A stretch of 21,200 nt of DNA from Clavulina sp. PMI_390 (taxonomy: Eukaryota; Basidiomycota; Agaricomycetes; Cantharellales; Hydnaceae): positions 224,483-245,682 of the forward strand of contig WIDE01000036.1 of NCBI GenBank assembly GCA_015039315.1, read 5' to 3'. Made by a program: the position numbers and the translations under genes. The notes beneath the pieces are model-generated. The model was not told where the DNA came from. It saw nothing but the letters and a program-made list of their open reading frames with translations, and did no database searches. Positions 1 to 10,289 of this stretch are shown piece after piece. Positions within the stretch are counted from its first letter, which is position 1. Every line of letters begins with the position of its first letter.

Positions 1-787
1 GAAATCCCGATGAAATTGGTCACCCGCCTCGTTAGCGGGATTGGCTTTGAAAGCTCCGCACCTTGTCACGCTGACCATTTCACAAACAACCGAAAAGGAT
101 CGGGGATGAATGCGGGCTCATGTGAAGCTTCCTGATAAGGAATGTGATTGCCTGGCCTAATTAGTCTTAAAGTGGCGGAATCTCTCCTTTTCAATAATCA
201 ATTCGATTAGAGCTGGTAGCGGCTCCAATCAATGACTTACTTATTTTGGCCATCGTCGATCTCGAGCTTCACATTCCGTATTCGGATGCTGATTGGCTTT
301 CCCGCCTTGCAGGGCCACACGCTACCGACAAGATGATTTGCTCGGTGGTCGTAGCATAGTTCAAATTCTTTTGGCCCGCGGCTAGCAAGGGTCTCGTGTC
401 CGAAGTGTGGATGTGCGTTGCAGAACGTCAACCATTCGCCAAGCATATTGTTTCGATAATTCGCGCGTCATCCGGCTGTGTACATGGTGAGAAGCACTTC
501 TTCCAGATCAGCGTCATCAATTCTGCCGATCGCTGATTATCCGCACCACGTTTACCAGGAATACCGACGGAAGAAAAAACCCAAGAGGAACTGACAGGGC
601 AGTGATTATGGAATATGTATTGCGCAGAAGGCGTGGATATGGGTACAAGCGATCAGGTCCGTAGTCAAAATATGAATCGAAGCCAGCTCCGTCATAAATA
701 ACGAATACGAAAATTGCAAGGTGTGCGAAGGACGAAGGAAATAGAAAGATAAGACAAACTAATTTAGTGGTCCGTAGGCGCTCATAA
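1..787. other. Region downstream of the transcription factor; one possible coding remnant
   Basis: No complete gene is visible. On the minus strand a 69-codon open stretch (446 to 237) and an overlapping out-of-frame stretch above it (roughly 560 to 440) both have protein-like composition, with motifs such as GEWLTFCN and VWPCKAGKPISI. They could be exons of a gene or a decayed copy. I do not recognise the protein and see no clean splice junction joining the two frames. The rest, including the sequence just after the transcription-factor stop at 788, shows nothing I can name. Confidence 0.3.
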
Positions 788-3700
788 TCAATGGGATGAA
801 GAACAGTGGAGGAGAGATGAGGCTAGGTGGTGGATGTAATGTTGGGGCGAGCACTCCGAATTCCAGCTTGCGGGCTGACTTGGTATGAGAAGCTCTGGGG
901 AGCATGACTTTTCGAGGCCAAGAGTCACCCCGGGATATTGGGATAACGCATCACCCCTGATGAATGGAGAAGAGTGTCCAGGATTAGTCTCGGTTCCGAA
1001 GTACATTTCATCCACTGCCAATCCCACGCCCGAAAGGTCAATCGGGTCGACAACACATGACACAGCGCTTGAGACTCGCTCAGAGCTGGCTGTCATCGTC
1101 GGCGAGGTCGACGACGAGGAGGCGGAGAGGGACGAGGACGCACCGCCTTGCTGAAACGTAGCACTCAGCTGATCGAGTGCGCGCTGCAGACTGTCTCGTT
1201 GAGCGTGAAGGCGGGGAAGCAATGACGTAGGGTCCATAGGCTGCATAGACGTGTTTGCCGGCTTGTTCGGGGCGTACTGTGCACCTGGGGGACATTGAAA
1301 AGCGTAGTGACTAGAAAACTCGCGCTCTTGACGCTCGATTTCTTTCCGTAGAACTTCTAGAGCGGAAATCCAGCACCACTAGAGGTATGCCGAGAGTGAG
1401 ATTCGCAAAGAAAACGAGCCAAGGCTTGTCGCTTACCCGAATCATCATATCTAGTTCTGCAAACACAGCCGGCAGTCGTAGGGCCACCATCGCCAGCTCG
1501 GCTATTTCACCAGCGGCAGCCAGAGATGCATGATCGACGGCAATTTCTGACTGCGAAATCAAGGGGGGCTCAGACTGAGGCTGCGGAGGAAGAGAATTTG
1601 GTGGGAAGTGTAGAGGGACGTTGGGATACTGGGGGACGTTCGATGAGCCAGTCCAGGCTTGGTTGGGAACGTTGCCAGTGAGACCGTTCCACATTGGCCA
1701 AGGTGTTGAATCAGTCGAGTTGGAAGCAGGAGAGATAGTTGACGAAGGGTAGTTGACAAAGACAGCGCTATTCGTCGGAGTTGACCTGATGGCGTGAGGA
1801 CCAGGGTAGCTGGCTTGAGGGGATATTGGACGACTGGAACCCAGGGTTTGGAACGAAGAGTGTGATTGTGCAGAAGAAGGACGATAGTACTCTGCGTTAT
1901 TCCCCGTACTTCCATTAGACGGATGACTCGCATGGGGAAGAAGATTACGGCCTGCTAATTGAAGGCGGATGTTAGCAGCACAAAGCGCAGAATGCGCTAG
2001 CAAAAGTCCCGCCGCGTCGGAGCTATCCAACGACGATATTTGAGGCGTATTGTTTTGCAAATGAGCGAACCCTTGTCCTCCACCGTGCGGAGAGGGTGGG
2101 ACGGAGGACAGCGGCGCTTGAGGGAATGTTGATGTTGATTGATAAGGAGTTCCTCGGGAGGATTCGTGCTCGGCGACTAATGGCGCATGGAAAGGTGGAG
2201 GAGATGCACCGCTCTGCTCTCCAAGCTTGTGTCCATTGATGAGTGAAGAATGGACGCTGAACTCGCTTCCATTTGGCTGGGCTAGGGATTTCAGAATGGA
2301 GGAAGGTGTTGACCCTAGCCATCCCCCGAGTTTAGCCGCGGCTGCTTTGGTCGACCCTAGAGTCCTTTGCAGGTAGTGGCTGTCGTATGTTCGTTGGAGT
2401 ACTGTAGAAGATCGAAGGGTTAACGATAGAGAGTGCGGGACAGGAAGATCATGGAAAAGGGGAAGTTTTCCAAGGGACGTACAGGAAAGCTGATTGACGC
2501 TGGGCAGGCTAGCTCTCAGGAGGTGATCCGATCTCTCAAGCAGGAATGCAGAGATCGCGCGGAATGATAGGGGGTTCTTAGGAATGGGTCTGCTGACATC
2601 GCTCGAATAGTCGAGGACAGGTAAGAGCGTTTCAGGCTCAAGTATAGGCATTGAGAGTGGAGTTTCTGTTCGAGGCTTCATGAGATCGAAGCAATGAGGC
2701 GAGTTAGCCCAAACGCGTGAAGATCGGGATGCCAAAAATGGGCAACGCAACTAGATACGTACCGATTCCCACTCGTTCGGATCTCGTGGCCAGTTCACCC
2801 AAACATCCTGATCAGGGATAGAAGGAGAAGTCCCTCCAGAAATACTCGCGAGACGATCCAGATAGAAGATAGTCCAGAATAATGAGACTCGGTCCTCGGC
2901 TTCAGCCACGGAGGTGGCAGGCGGTATAATCGCGGCACGCTGATAGAGTGCGCTGCATTGGTGGTGATCATCCAGCGATGAAGCGGAAGACTCATTTTGA
3001 TTGGACAACGCGGAAGATGTTTGGAAAGGGAGCCGGCATGCAGCCGCGAAAGAAGCGAGCCCTTCAAAACATTAAGCCCCAGTGAGAATGGAAGGCGGGT
3101 GGAGGTTTGTTCGCGTGGGGGCGGCGTGCCCGAAGCATGAAGTGAATGCGATTCAGAGGCGCCCCAAAACGCGGGTGAAACAAGAGACAAATTGACGATG
3201 TCAGCTTGTATTGACGATATCGGTACGATTTAGGAAGCACAATCTGAGGCGAATCAGGCCAGGAAGCCATGAAATCCGCACCAAGACCTCCTTGAGAGGT
3301 TAGACACGAAGGCGGTGGAAGAAAAAAAAAAACGGGCTTGTGAAGAATTTGATCGTACCTGCAGCGTGGTATCGTGCTTCCTGTGTCCTCTCCGTCGCAA
3401 AGTAGTACCAAACGAGCAGTCCTGTTCCCCTCATGAAGTCTACGAGGCGGTTTGAGGAAGCTAGACTAGAGGTGAGGTGACGCTGAGTTTCGTGGAGCAA
3501 GTAGGTTTCCGTCGCAAGATCCCTCGAGGCTCTGGAAGAGGGGATTTGGGAGGAAACTTTGTTGTGAGAGGACGCAAGGGGAGCGAAGTAACAGCCTAAG
3601 AGGAGAATGGCGGAAACAAGGCCAGGATGCATCGACTCTGGAGATTTAGGTGCTCCAAGGAACCTCTCCCTGAGGCGGGCCTCATCGCATTCGAAAACAC

Positions 3701-4348
3701 AACGATGTCTGTTGGAAATAAAGTGATCGAACCTGAAAGAGAAGGGAATATTAGTGCACACAAAAATTGACGAGACACTCAGCACCTACAGATCCTCGCG
3801 AACAGATGGGTTGCGAAAGAGATCGGGGGTGTGTGCTTCTCTGAAGGGGGGGCCAGCCTGTGGGAGGAGCGAGAAGTCTGAAGGATGGTTCCCAGCGCCG
3901 AATTCTTCAGCCGTGCGAGGATAGAAGGGCCATTCTGTGTGTGGGTGATCATGGTGGGGTATGTGATAAGGTGCTAGAGGTTGTGACGAGCCACTTCCAC
4001 CGTACCCTTGCCCACCGCGCTCGTTGACGAGCTTTTGCAGGGCTTCGAGCTGGCCTTCGAGTTCGCGAATCTGCATTCGCATAGCTTGGCCTTTGGTGCG
4101 AGGTGGCGAAGGCTTTAGTGGCCGAGGGAATTCGCACTGGTCAGCGGTACCAAACCGCTGGCATGGGCCGCAGACATCGTGGACTCCATCACAGCGCTAA
4201 AGAGGTATGTAGTGAGACGCTGCAGTCTCCTGGAACGCGGATGATAAGGGAGGTAGGAGAGACGAACTTTTTTCCTTCGTTTACACTGCAAGCAAGCAGA
4301 GCCTCTCTCGAGTACAGGGTATTCGTGGCGAGACGAATCGCTACGCAT
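788..4348 (-). CDS. Zn2Cys6 fungal transcription factor with fungal-specific middle homology region
   Basis: Nuclear DNA-binding regulator, 996 residues from six exons: 4348-4268, 4196-3790, 3732-3359, 3061-2763, 2675-1437 and 1378-788; phases agree and the total is 2991 nt. The binuclear zinc cluster spans intron 1: Cys19, Cys22, Cys29, Cys36, Cys39 and Cys48, spaced C-x2-C-x6-C-x6-C-x2-C-x8-C with the basic run KRRKKR. A probable dimerisation coiled coil follows at about 66-86 (RELEGQLEALQKL). The fungal transcription-factor domain starts near residue 163 and includes FWTIFYLDR (exon 4). Later exons are Ser/Pro/Gln-rich, then a charged helix (EVLRKEIERQEREF) and a second coil (LHAQRDSLQRAL). 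The start is the first Met after an in-frame upstream stop. Targets cannot be inferred; the neighbouring genes lie more than 5 kb away. Family call is firm. The exon 3/4 junction, with its long intron, is the least certain part. Confidence 0.86.
3062..3358 (-). other. Oversized third intron (297 nt) of the Zn2Cys6 gene
   Basis: The donor GTACGA follows ...YHAAG and the acceptor is TTTTGAAG. Joining them gives YHAAGLASFAAACRL, the expected helix of the fungal homology region, in phase. A branch-point-like CTTAAT lies about 12 nt before the acceptor. The intron holds an 11-T run (minus strand) near its 5' end and a stop-free frame through most of its length. The gene's other introns are 57-87 nt. 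Confidence 0.6.
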
Positions 4349-5574
4349 GAGGGAGGCAGGGGGGCTAGAGCTGCGAGTCTGGAGGGTTTAGGAATAACTC
4401 CAAGGGAGGTGGGGAGTGCGAGCTTTTCATTGTCTGGAACTATATGAAGGAAGCAGAAAGTGGCAAGGACTTTGGGTATTTGCTATGTAACTCATCGACC
4501 GCATATAATACAATCATCGTGTATGATCCCTCGGATGAAAGAGCACGAGCATCGTGACACTGTCATCCAGTTCACATGTCACGCCCTGCTCCCCTGTTTG
4601 CTTTTGACAGAGAAGGGCGGGTCCGTATTCCTCCAAATCCGAAAGAATCGGCCTCAATAACTTCTGAGCGCCATTCAGCCGCGATCTGCGATGACGTTAA
4701 AAAAACACTCCTTATTGGATTCAACGATTCACGTCCAGTGAATCATAGTGCTCGACCTACGTTTTACGACTAGTCAATCTGAAACCATGTATATGGCCCT
4801 TGAGTCTTCCGCAACCCCCTACTGCGCATAGCATATGACGTGTATGGATCTCCACAAATATGTTCCTGGAATGGAGGGGATAGGCAAAGCAGTGCAACTG
4901 ATCAATCCGTAGCTAAAGTCATCAACCGTCTTTCCACGTGCTCACACGCTTGTAGCGGTACTACCATAACAATCCACGCTGATATGCAACAACAGTATGA
5001 AAAGAAAACGGAGCACTTACACCTGGAACTGTATCTTTGGCATATCGATGTGCTCGATCCTCGGTCCTCTCTCTTCTGTATTCAGTTCTCGTGGCTCGAG
5101 TAAGATCTGCAATTAATATTCATCGAGCCAATAGCCGCGTCCTCGAAAATGTCCTACGCTCGAACAAATCAACGGACGGGTCCGTACAATCAAGGCGGGA
5201 TCCAGAACACTCGACAAACCTTCTCTATCATCCCCCCGCGGCATGAGCACCCTGGCCCACCGCTCGGAGCCGTCCTCACGGTCCTCGTCTATCGCGATCG
5301 ATCCTTCGGTTAGGAGTTGAACTTCCGTTCGCTACTGTTGTCGACGTGCTGAAGCATGAGTTCTTCACTGCAGTAGCGGTGTTGTTATAGCGAGATACAG
5401 GGGGATTGACGAGGAATTCTAATGTTTGGGCCACTGTCCTCTGTCTTCCCTGCGGCTCGACGCCTTTGTTCCAGTCGGTTCCTTAACCCCCTGGCAGATC
5501 TTTGATACAGCGAGGTAGCAGACTCTTAACCAAGCGTCAAGCGGTTCCGCCAATCGCTTCCTCCATGTTGCGCT
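4349..5574. other. Intergenic stretch upstream of the transcription factor
   Basis: Contains the promoter side of the Zn2Cys6 gene. Several short plus-strand open frames (for example 4460-4660 and 4840-5103) have no domain motifs, no plausible splice partners and no coding-like composition, so I call no gene. I saw no tRNA, long repeat or mobile-element ends. Confidence 0.5.
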
Positions 5575-5892
5575 CTATCTCGTCCAAGGCACATCATATT
5601 CAGGCACATCCGTCATGTTTACCACGCGGAACTCTGACTTGAACATGCGCTGTTCCCTTGGAGACGGATCCCGTTTCCATGCACAACAAGCAGTCAAAAC
5701 TGCCATCCCACGATCCAGCTCTTCAGTAAATCGCGGCGTAGACAGTGGTAGAGCAATGCCGTCGGGAGGGTATAAATCCTGACGCAATCGCTTCGGGATG
5801 CCGTGAAAGAGGCTATCACAGCGTAGCAGCTGCACCATCATGAGGAACCCATAATAGGACGACTCGGCGGCACTCGGTTCGAGCATAATCAA
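5575..5892 (-). pseudogene. Coding-like C-terminal fragment of an unrecognised protein
   Basis: A 105-codon open frame with good protein composition (segments such as GIPKRLRQDLYPPDG and ELDRGMAVLTACCAWKRD), ending at a stop near 5575. Upstream of the first Met, another frame (about 5944-5890, including DSNQGGVMQKGIDY) is also protein-like but does not continue in phase, so there is an unmodelled intron or a frameshift. No domain is recognised. It may be the last exon of a real gene or a remnant; the broken surroundings favour a remnant. Confidence 0.3.
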
Positions 5893-5961
5893 TCCCTTTC
5901 TGCATCACTCCACCTTGATTGCTGTCAGGCTCGCAAGCCACCATGTGGGGTTACCTGCTAA

Positions 5962-6165
5962 GTACTATATCACCAAAATCGGTGTTTCCAATCTGCTCTC
6001 GCGTCATTCTTGACCGACAAGGTTGATCTTAATGCCGAACACATGTTGGAGGAAATCACTTCAATGATCCACAAGGATCAGGATCGACACCACGGTCCGA
6101 TTCTTGAGTTGGATGTGGATCTTTGGAGATCACATGCAAAGATCCTGGAGAGCATCCAGTTGTAG
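5962..6165 (+). pseudogene. Coding-like exon fragment, plus strand, unrecognised
   Basis: An open frame of 67 codons runs from just after a TAA that overlaps an acceptor-like CTAAG to a TAG at 6163-6165. Its composition looks like a real acidic helical exon (FLTDKVDLNAEHMLEEI, ILELDVDLWRSHAKILES), while the minus-strand frames here contain stops. No upstream exon could be joined, so this is probably an isolated 3' fragment of a decayed gene. Function unknown. Confidence 0.3.
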
Positions 6166-6198
6166 CTCAAGTACGAAACATAACTCCCCAACCCCCTC

Positions 6199-6804
6199 CT
6201 AGTACTCATCGCTCCTTGCGATGTCTAGATCATTCTCCGCAGATGAAGGAATGATTTCATCACTTTGGGCTTCAATATGGAATAGTGATTCCCGTTCGAT
6301 CTAGATTGTACACAGGACGTCATCATGCGGTCTCGGTTCCCAGAATTGGAGAAAATCAATACTCACTTAGGATACGACATCAGTTGGACACGATGGGGAT
6401 CAAAGTAGTCTAGTAAATCGATGGTGGCTTGCATGCTCAGTTCATCTACTCATATTCAAAATGACATATTGCCCGTGTGCTGATGGGCAAAGTTCAAGAG
6501 AAAGCCCATGTGAAGATTATGCGTAATTTCCATGACAAGTTACTCTAGAAATCTAACTAGGAAGGCGTGAAGACATGCGTTTTATCTGCCACGAAGGGAA
6601 CCAATGCCTCGGCTGAATCCGCTTCGCCATTTCCGTATCTTCCTCAAACTCAACAGTAAATGAAACACTCCACCCATGGTCGGCGGGCATCTCTGACATA
6701 TCGGCGGTCTTGCAGCGGTGACCTGATGAAACGAAAAATAAAACAGCACGTGGACTGCCTGGAACTGAATCACGTGGAACTAATGAAAATAGTCCTCGCG
6801 TCAA
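6199..6804 (-). pseudogene. Broken multi-exon coding region, minus strand, unrecognised
   Basis: Four protein-like segments lie in order on the minus strand: within 6804-6553 (ADHGWSVSFTVEFEEDTEM), 6533-6456 (NLHMGFLLNFAHQHTGN), 6434-6367 (IDLLDYFDPHRVQL) and 6300-6199 (ESLFHIEAQSDEII, then TAG). The third has a good donor (GTGAGTATTG) and the fourth a good acceptor (ATCTAG) with a 66-nt gap. Joining them there is out of phase with the best frame of the fourth, which suggests a frameshift. The protein family is not recognised. Confidence 0.32.
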
Positions 6805-7349
6805 GTACTTTTGGTATCAGCCCTGCCGTGCTCGTTAGACACATAAAAAATGATGTCGAGCCTCGTCTACAGAGTGATCTACCTATCCTGCGGAGATCGG
6901 TTTATCGGCCTTCATTAGTCTCGCCTAGGCCCGAAGGATTTCAAGATGCTGCGACCGGCAATGCCCCTCTGGCTGTTCATGAATTACGAGGGGATCTGAA
7001 AATGAGCAGTGTTTTGTTTGATGGTCGCTCTCCGCTCGAAGTCGTCGGAGTAGAGCTCACCGACGATAGATTGGAAGGATTAGAAGGTGCGACGAGTGAG
7101 AACCGAAGAGTTGTGCGGCTCATGACCTTGGGCTCAGTATCCCACCCGTGGAAACCCGCGGTAGCTCGCCCGTTGTGTCTGCATGTCAGGCACCAACGTA
7201 AAGTCTGGACCCGGTGTCTTGCGTCCATACCGTCAGTATATTGGATCAACGAGCATCATCGGTGCGTTCGGATGATGAACTCACCAGATGGTTCTGAGAT
7301 ATTTGCGGCAAATACGGAAATTTTGCTGGGTACGTTAGGCTCGAAATAG
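6660..7349 (+). other. Long open frame (229 codons), plus strand, unrecognised
   Basis: The longest open stretch in the decayed region. Its second half looks coding (RSPLEVVGVELTDDRLEGLE, ENRRVVRLMTLGS), while the first part overlaps, antisense, the protein-like minus-strand segment at 6804-6553, so at most part of it is genuine. No signal peptide, membrane segment or known domain is visible. It could be a fragment of the same decayed gene as the plus-strand pieces at 7418-7916. Confidence 0.25.
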
Positions 7350-7417
7350 AGAGATGGCAAGAAGTTCCCCTAGGCCATTCCGCAGTACAAGACATCGTCG
7401 TCTGTTGAAGCGGATAG

Positions 7418-7916
7418 TTATGAAACTGAAGCCATATGCGATTCATCACCATGAACTCGACATGAGGCACGTCGAAAAAATTCGCCGGGTTTCTAGAAGT
7501 TGATATTCTGATATTGGAAGATATCACGCGGCTTATGGGGATAATCTCTCATAATTTCAAGGTCTGGAACGGAGCATTCCGTTCCAATCGAAGCGTAGCC
7601 CAAAACCAATATTGCCGGAGAAGGTTGAGCTCAAGACAGCAGCATCCTGGGGGATCGAGAGTGACATGGAAGGAGGGACATCTCGATATTCCCAAAATAT
7701 CAGACGAAGAAGCCCTTTGACAGGCGCGTTGCGATATCGTTGGGAGAATATCTGCAAGAACATATCGCACAGAATTCCGGTCGAAGTTTGTAGTACGTAT
7801 TCCTTGCTCAAGATGCCACATATATCAATCCGCTGGAGTTTGAGTGTGCAAACAGTCATCATTCTCTGCATGGGATGCCCAAGGGTTATTTGAGTGAGAT
7901 CATTGACAGCGTCTAA
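7418..7916 (+). pseudogene. Decayed plus-strand gene fragments with in-frame stop
   Basis: Protein-like pieces occur in changing frames: 7418-7501 (YAIHHHELDMRHVEKIRRV, ending in TGA), then a different frame to about 7720 (GHLDIPKISDEEAL), then 7740-7916 (LGEYLQEHIAQN ... LEFECANSHHSLHGMPKGYL). The last piece is interrupted by TAG at 7791-7793 and ends at TAA 7914-7916. The TAG could lie in a small intron (GTAGTACGT nearby), but no junction restored a single frame by eye. I infer a pseudogene; the family is unknown. Confidence 0.32.
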
Positions 7917-9660
7917 ACAGGTCGAAGCATATACAGTCCTCAGTCACATGCTTTTTCCCACGACTGCCAGCCTATGTGGCCTCGCAGGCTCCCTGTAAAC
8001 ATTATCAGTTCTGCTCATCGTGAACCTCAATCTGAGCCTATTAGGGTCTTCTTTCGTCCCGAAAATCCCGTTCTCGAGCTTTGAGGTCTCTAGAGCTCTA
8101 AAATCCCTGCGGGACAACAACAACCGCTAGAAGTCTCGTGCAGCACGTCACTTTCCACCACTCTGTCAGCCATGCCGATATATGGAAGTGCTGGAACTAC
8201 TTCGCATGTGCGGCGAATTTGATGGGCAATCATTTCCCCCTATTTATCACTTTCGATGCTTCCTCCCAGTATTGCGAGCCGAGCACAAGCAAACTTCCCA
8301 TCGTTGGTCAAATCCGAATATATCTTGCGTAAACCTCTCCTGCTATTCAGTGCTTTGGGGTATCTCCTGAGCGTTTGCTACCAACTCCTCTGCAACCATT
8401 TTTACCTGGGATTAGCTTAGTGGAACACGGCGCTGGAAACAGAGCGCTAGCTTTTTTCGGCCCCTGGAGCCATTAGGCTACTACTGAATGCCATGATGAA
8501 AGCGTTCTACCCCCTTTGTATTTGCTTAAGGATTCCGCATGGTCGCCGTAAATGGAACGACGGAATATCTCGTCTGGAGTATGCATTCGGGCCGTTGTAA
8601 GCCACATCCTCGTTCAAGGCACCACGGAAATGGGATTCATCCAACCCCAATACCTCCTCGGGACTCTGTAGAGCGAGGGGAGTTGCCCTTGCATGCATGA
8701 GTCGTGGCTGGGGGCAGGAAAACGAACTTTCAGATCTCCTCGTCGTACACGCCAGGATGCCATCCCATGACAATAGTTTCGAAGGATCCAAGCATGATCA
8801 GAAAGCTCCGCCGCTTCGATAGCGCCAATACGGGGAATTCTCATCATATTCTAGGTATCTTCTGAAGTCGATGAGACTATTTTGGAACTGACTCGCAGCA
8901 CTACCAAAACAGGACTACATGTGCAACTGTCGCTCACCAGCAACTTGGTCCTTTTGCACATGTGAAGAAAAAAAGAATCCATTTACTGAGTAAGTTGCTG
9001 AATAATATTGAAATGTTGGGGACATAGCCTTCAGCAGCGCTACAGAACCCTCTGGTATGTCATTCTTTTGGGAATATTCTGATTGGACGTGGTATAACAT
9101 TTACAGTAAGAGCAATTGTATCACGTATATCGCGGCGATCGAAAACGGCCGCTCGCTCCGAGACCGACGGCGAGCTCTCAAACTTCACCCCATAGTCACA
9201 CGACGCTCTTATCGCCTCCAACGTCTGACATCCCAGCTATGGCGATTCGGGTCGGAAATGTGGTGCAGGTTCCCTGTGTTCGTCTTGCAGAACGGCTTCT
9301 GCTACGATCTAGAAGCTCATGGGTTGAATTATCCAATGTCGCTTGCTCCTTGACCCATTTGAGATTGAAACGAGCTGGAGCTGCGTCTCAGGGTTTATCC
9401 GCACAGGAGTGCCTCACTATTCCTCGCAGCGCATCTCAGCCAGGGTTCTCTTGTAGTCAGCAACGCTGCGGAGGCAAGGGCGGTAGCCAGGTACGGAAAT
9501 CACGAGAGTTAATGCAGTAAGCTGTGATATACTTCCTGTTCCTTGTTCCTTTGATCGAAGCTTGGCTACACAGCTTTCACGGGTAGCTCTCAGCGCTGGT
9601 GTCCCAAGATAGGCCACTGTGGTGGACTGCGCGGGTGAAGGCTGCCAGGGGTCCATAGAT
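7917..9660. other. Gene-poor stretch with further short coding-like remnants
   Basis: Short protein-like stretches appear at about 8180-8330 plus (VLELLRMCGEFDGQSFPP), 8847-8490 minus in three mixed frames (including TPDEIFRRSIYGDHAESL), and 9656-9417 minus. None has a credible start, splice pattern or recognised domain, and neighbouring frames carry stops. I read this as continuing decayed sequence, but undetected small genes are possible. Confidence 0.25.
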
Positions 9661-10185
9661 CTTTCCCTTTACTCTGCTGGGAAAAACCCTGAGCTGTCAC
9701 ACTAATTCCCCCGCGCGTCTTAATCACTCATAGTCATCCGCCCTCCTCGAAGGTCAACTGATTCATGTGCTGTTCGACAGGAGGAACACTGCGCGCCTAG
9801 CATCGTGACGTAACCATGCTCTCGTCACGTGCTCGACCTCGACGCTTGTCAACCCCTCGCCTTGGCGTTCTGGGCCCAAAAGCGTGGACAAGAGCTTCTT
9901 CTCACAATTGGGACCGATCTAGCATATCGTTGATCTAGTCTCCAAAGTATCTAAACGTACAAATCACTGATGGCTGGAACAATTTTATACTTCCCACCGC
10001 AGCTCGCTCACAACCTGTTCAGCGTCGTCAAATCAACGCTGTCAAACGCTGTCGCGCCTCCTATCTTCAAGCTGAACTCGCCCCGCGTGATCTTCCACGT
10101 TGCGCCGCTTGCCAATCCGTCGGTGCACTGTGTAGGCGATTGATTCACGTGGCAAATCCAATCGACATTCGTTCAGTCGATTGAC
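9661..10185. other. Upstream region of paralogue copy 1
   Basis: No open frame worth calling. It contains repeated short elements based on GATT and ACGC (for example CGATTGACGATTGACG close to the shared promoter box) and a CACGTG hexamer. It is probably the promoter and 5' region of the gene starting at 10290. Confidence 0.4.
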
Positions 10186-10199
10186 GATTGACGCGCGCC
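10186..10199 (+). promoter_or_regulatory. Shared promoter box, copy 1 (GATTGACGCGCGCC)
   Basis: This 14-mer is present upstream of all three paralogues as GATTRACGCGCGCC; here it ends 91 nt before the ATG. The ACGCG core resembles an MBF/MCB-type cell-cycle element (ACGCGT), but it is not an exact MCB, so the binding factor is an inference. Confidence 0.6.
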
Positions 10200-10289
10200 C
10201 GATGCCTTATGAGGTTAAAATGGACTTGGGACCATCAGACTTAGCTCGCCATTCTACTTTCAGCTCCTAACTCGCCTCGTTGGATCAAA

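Noticed and set aside
885..1154. Plus-strand open frame of 89 codons
   Set aside because: Antisense to the last exon of the Zn2Cys6 gene; its composition reflects the Ser-rich C-terminus on the other strand.
4103..4447. Plus-strand open frame of 114 codons
   Set aside because: Antisense across the zinc-cluster exons and intron 1, whose Cys spacing proves that the minus strand is the coding one.
5860..5885. GGTTCGAGC string suggesting a tRNA T-loop
   Set aside because: The flanking bases do not form a T stem and no acceptor or anticodon arm can be drawn.
9116..9520. Plus-strand 134-codon frame
   Set aside because: Low-complexity Ser/Arg composition, protein-like minus-strand frame overlapping its 3' part, no domain or splice support.
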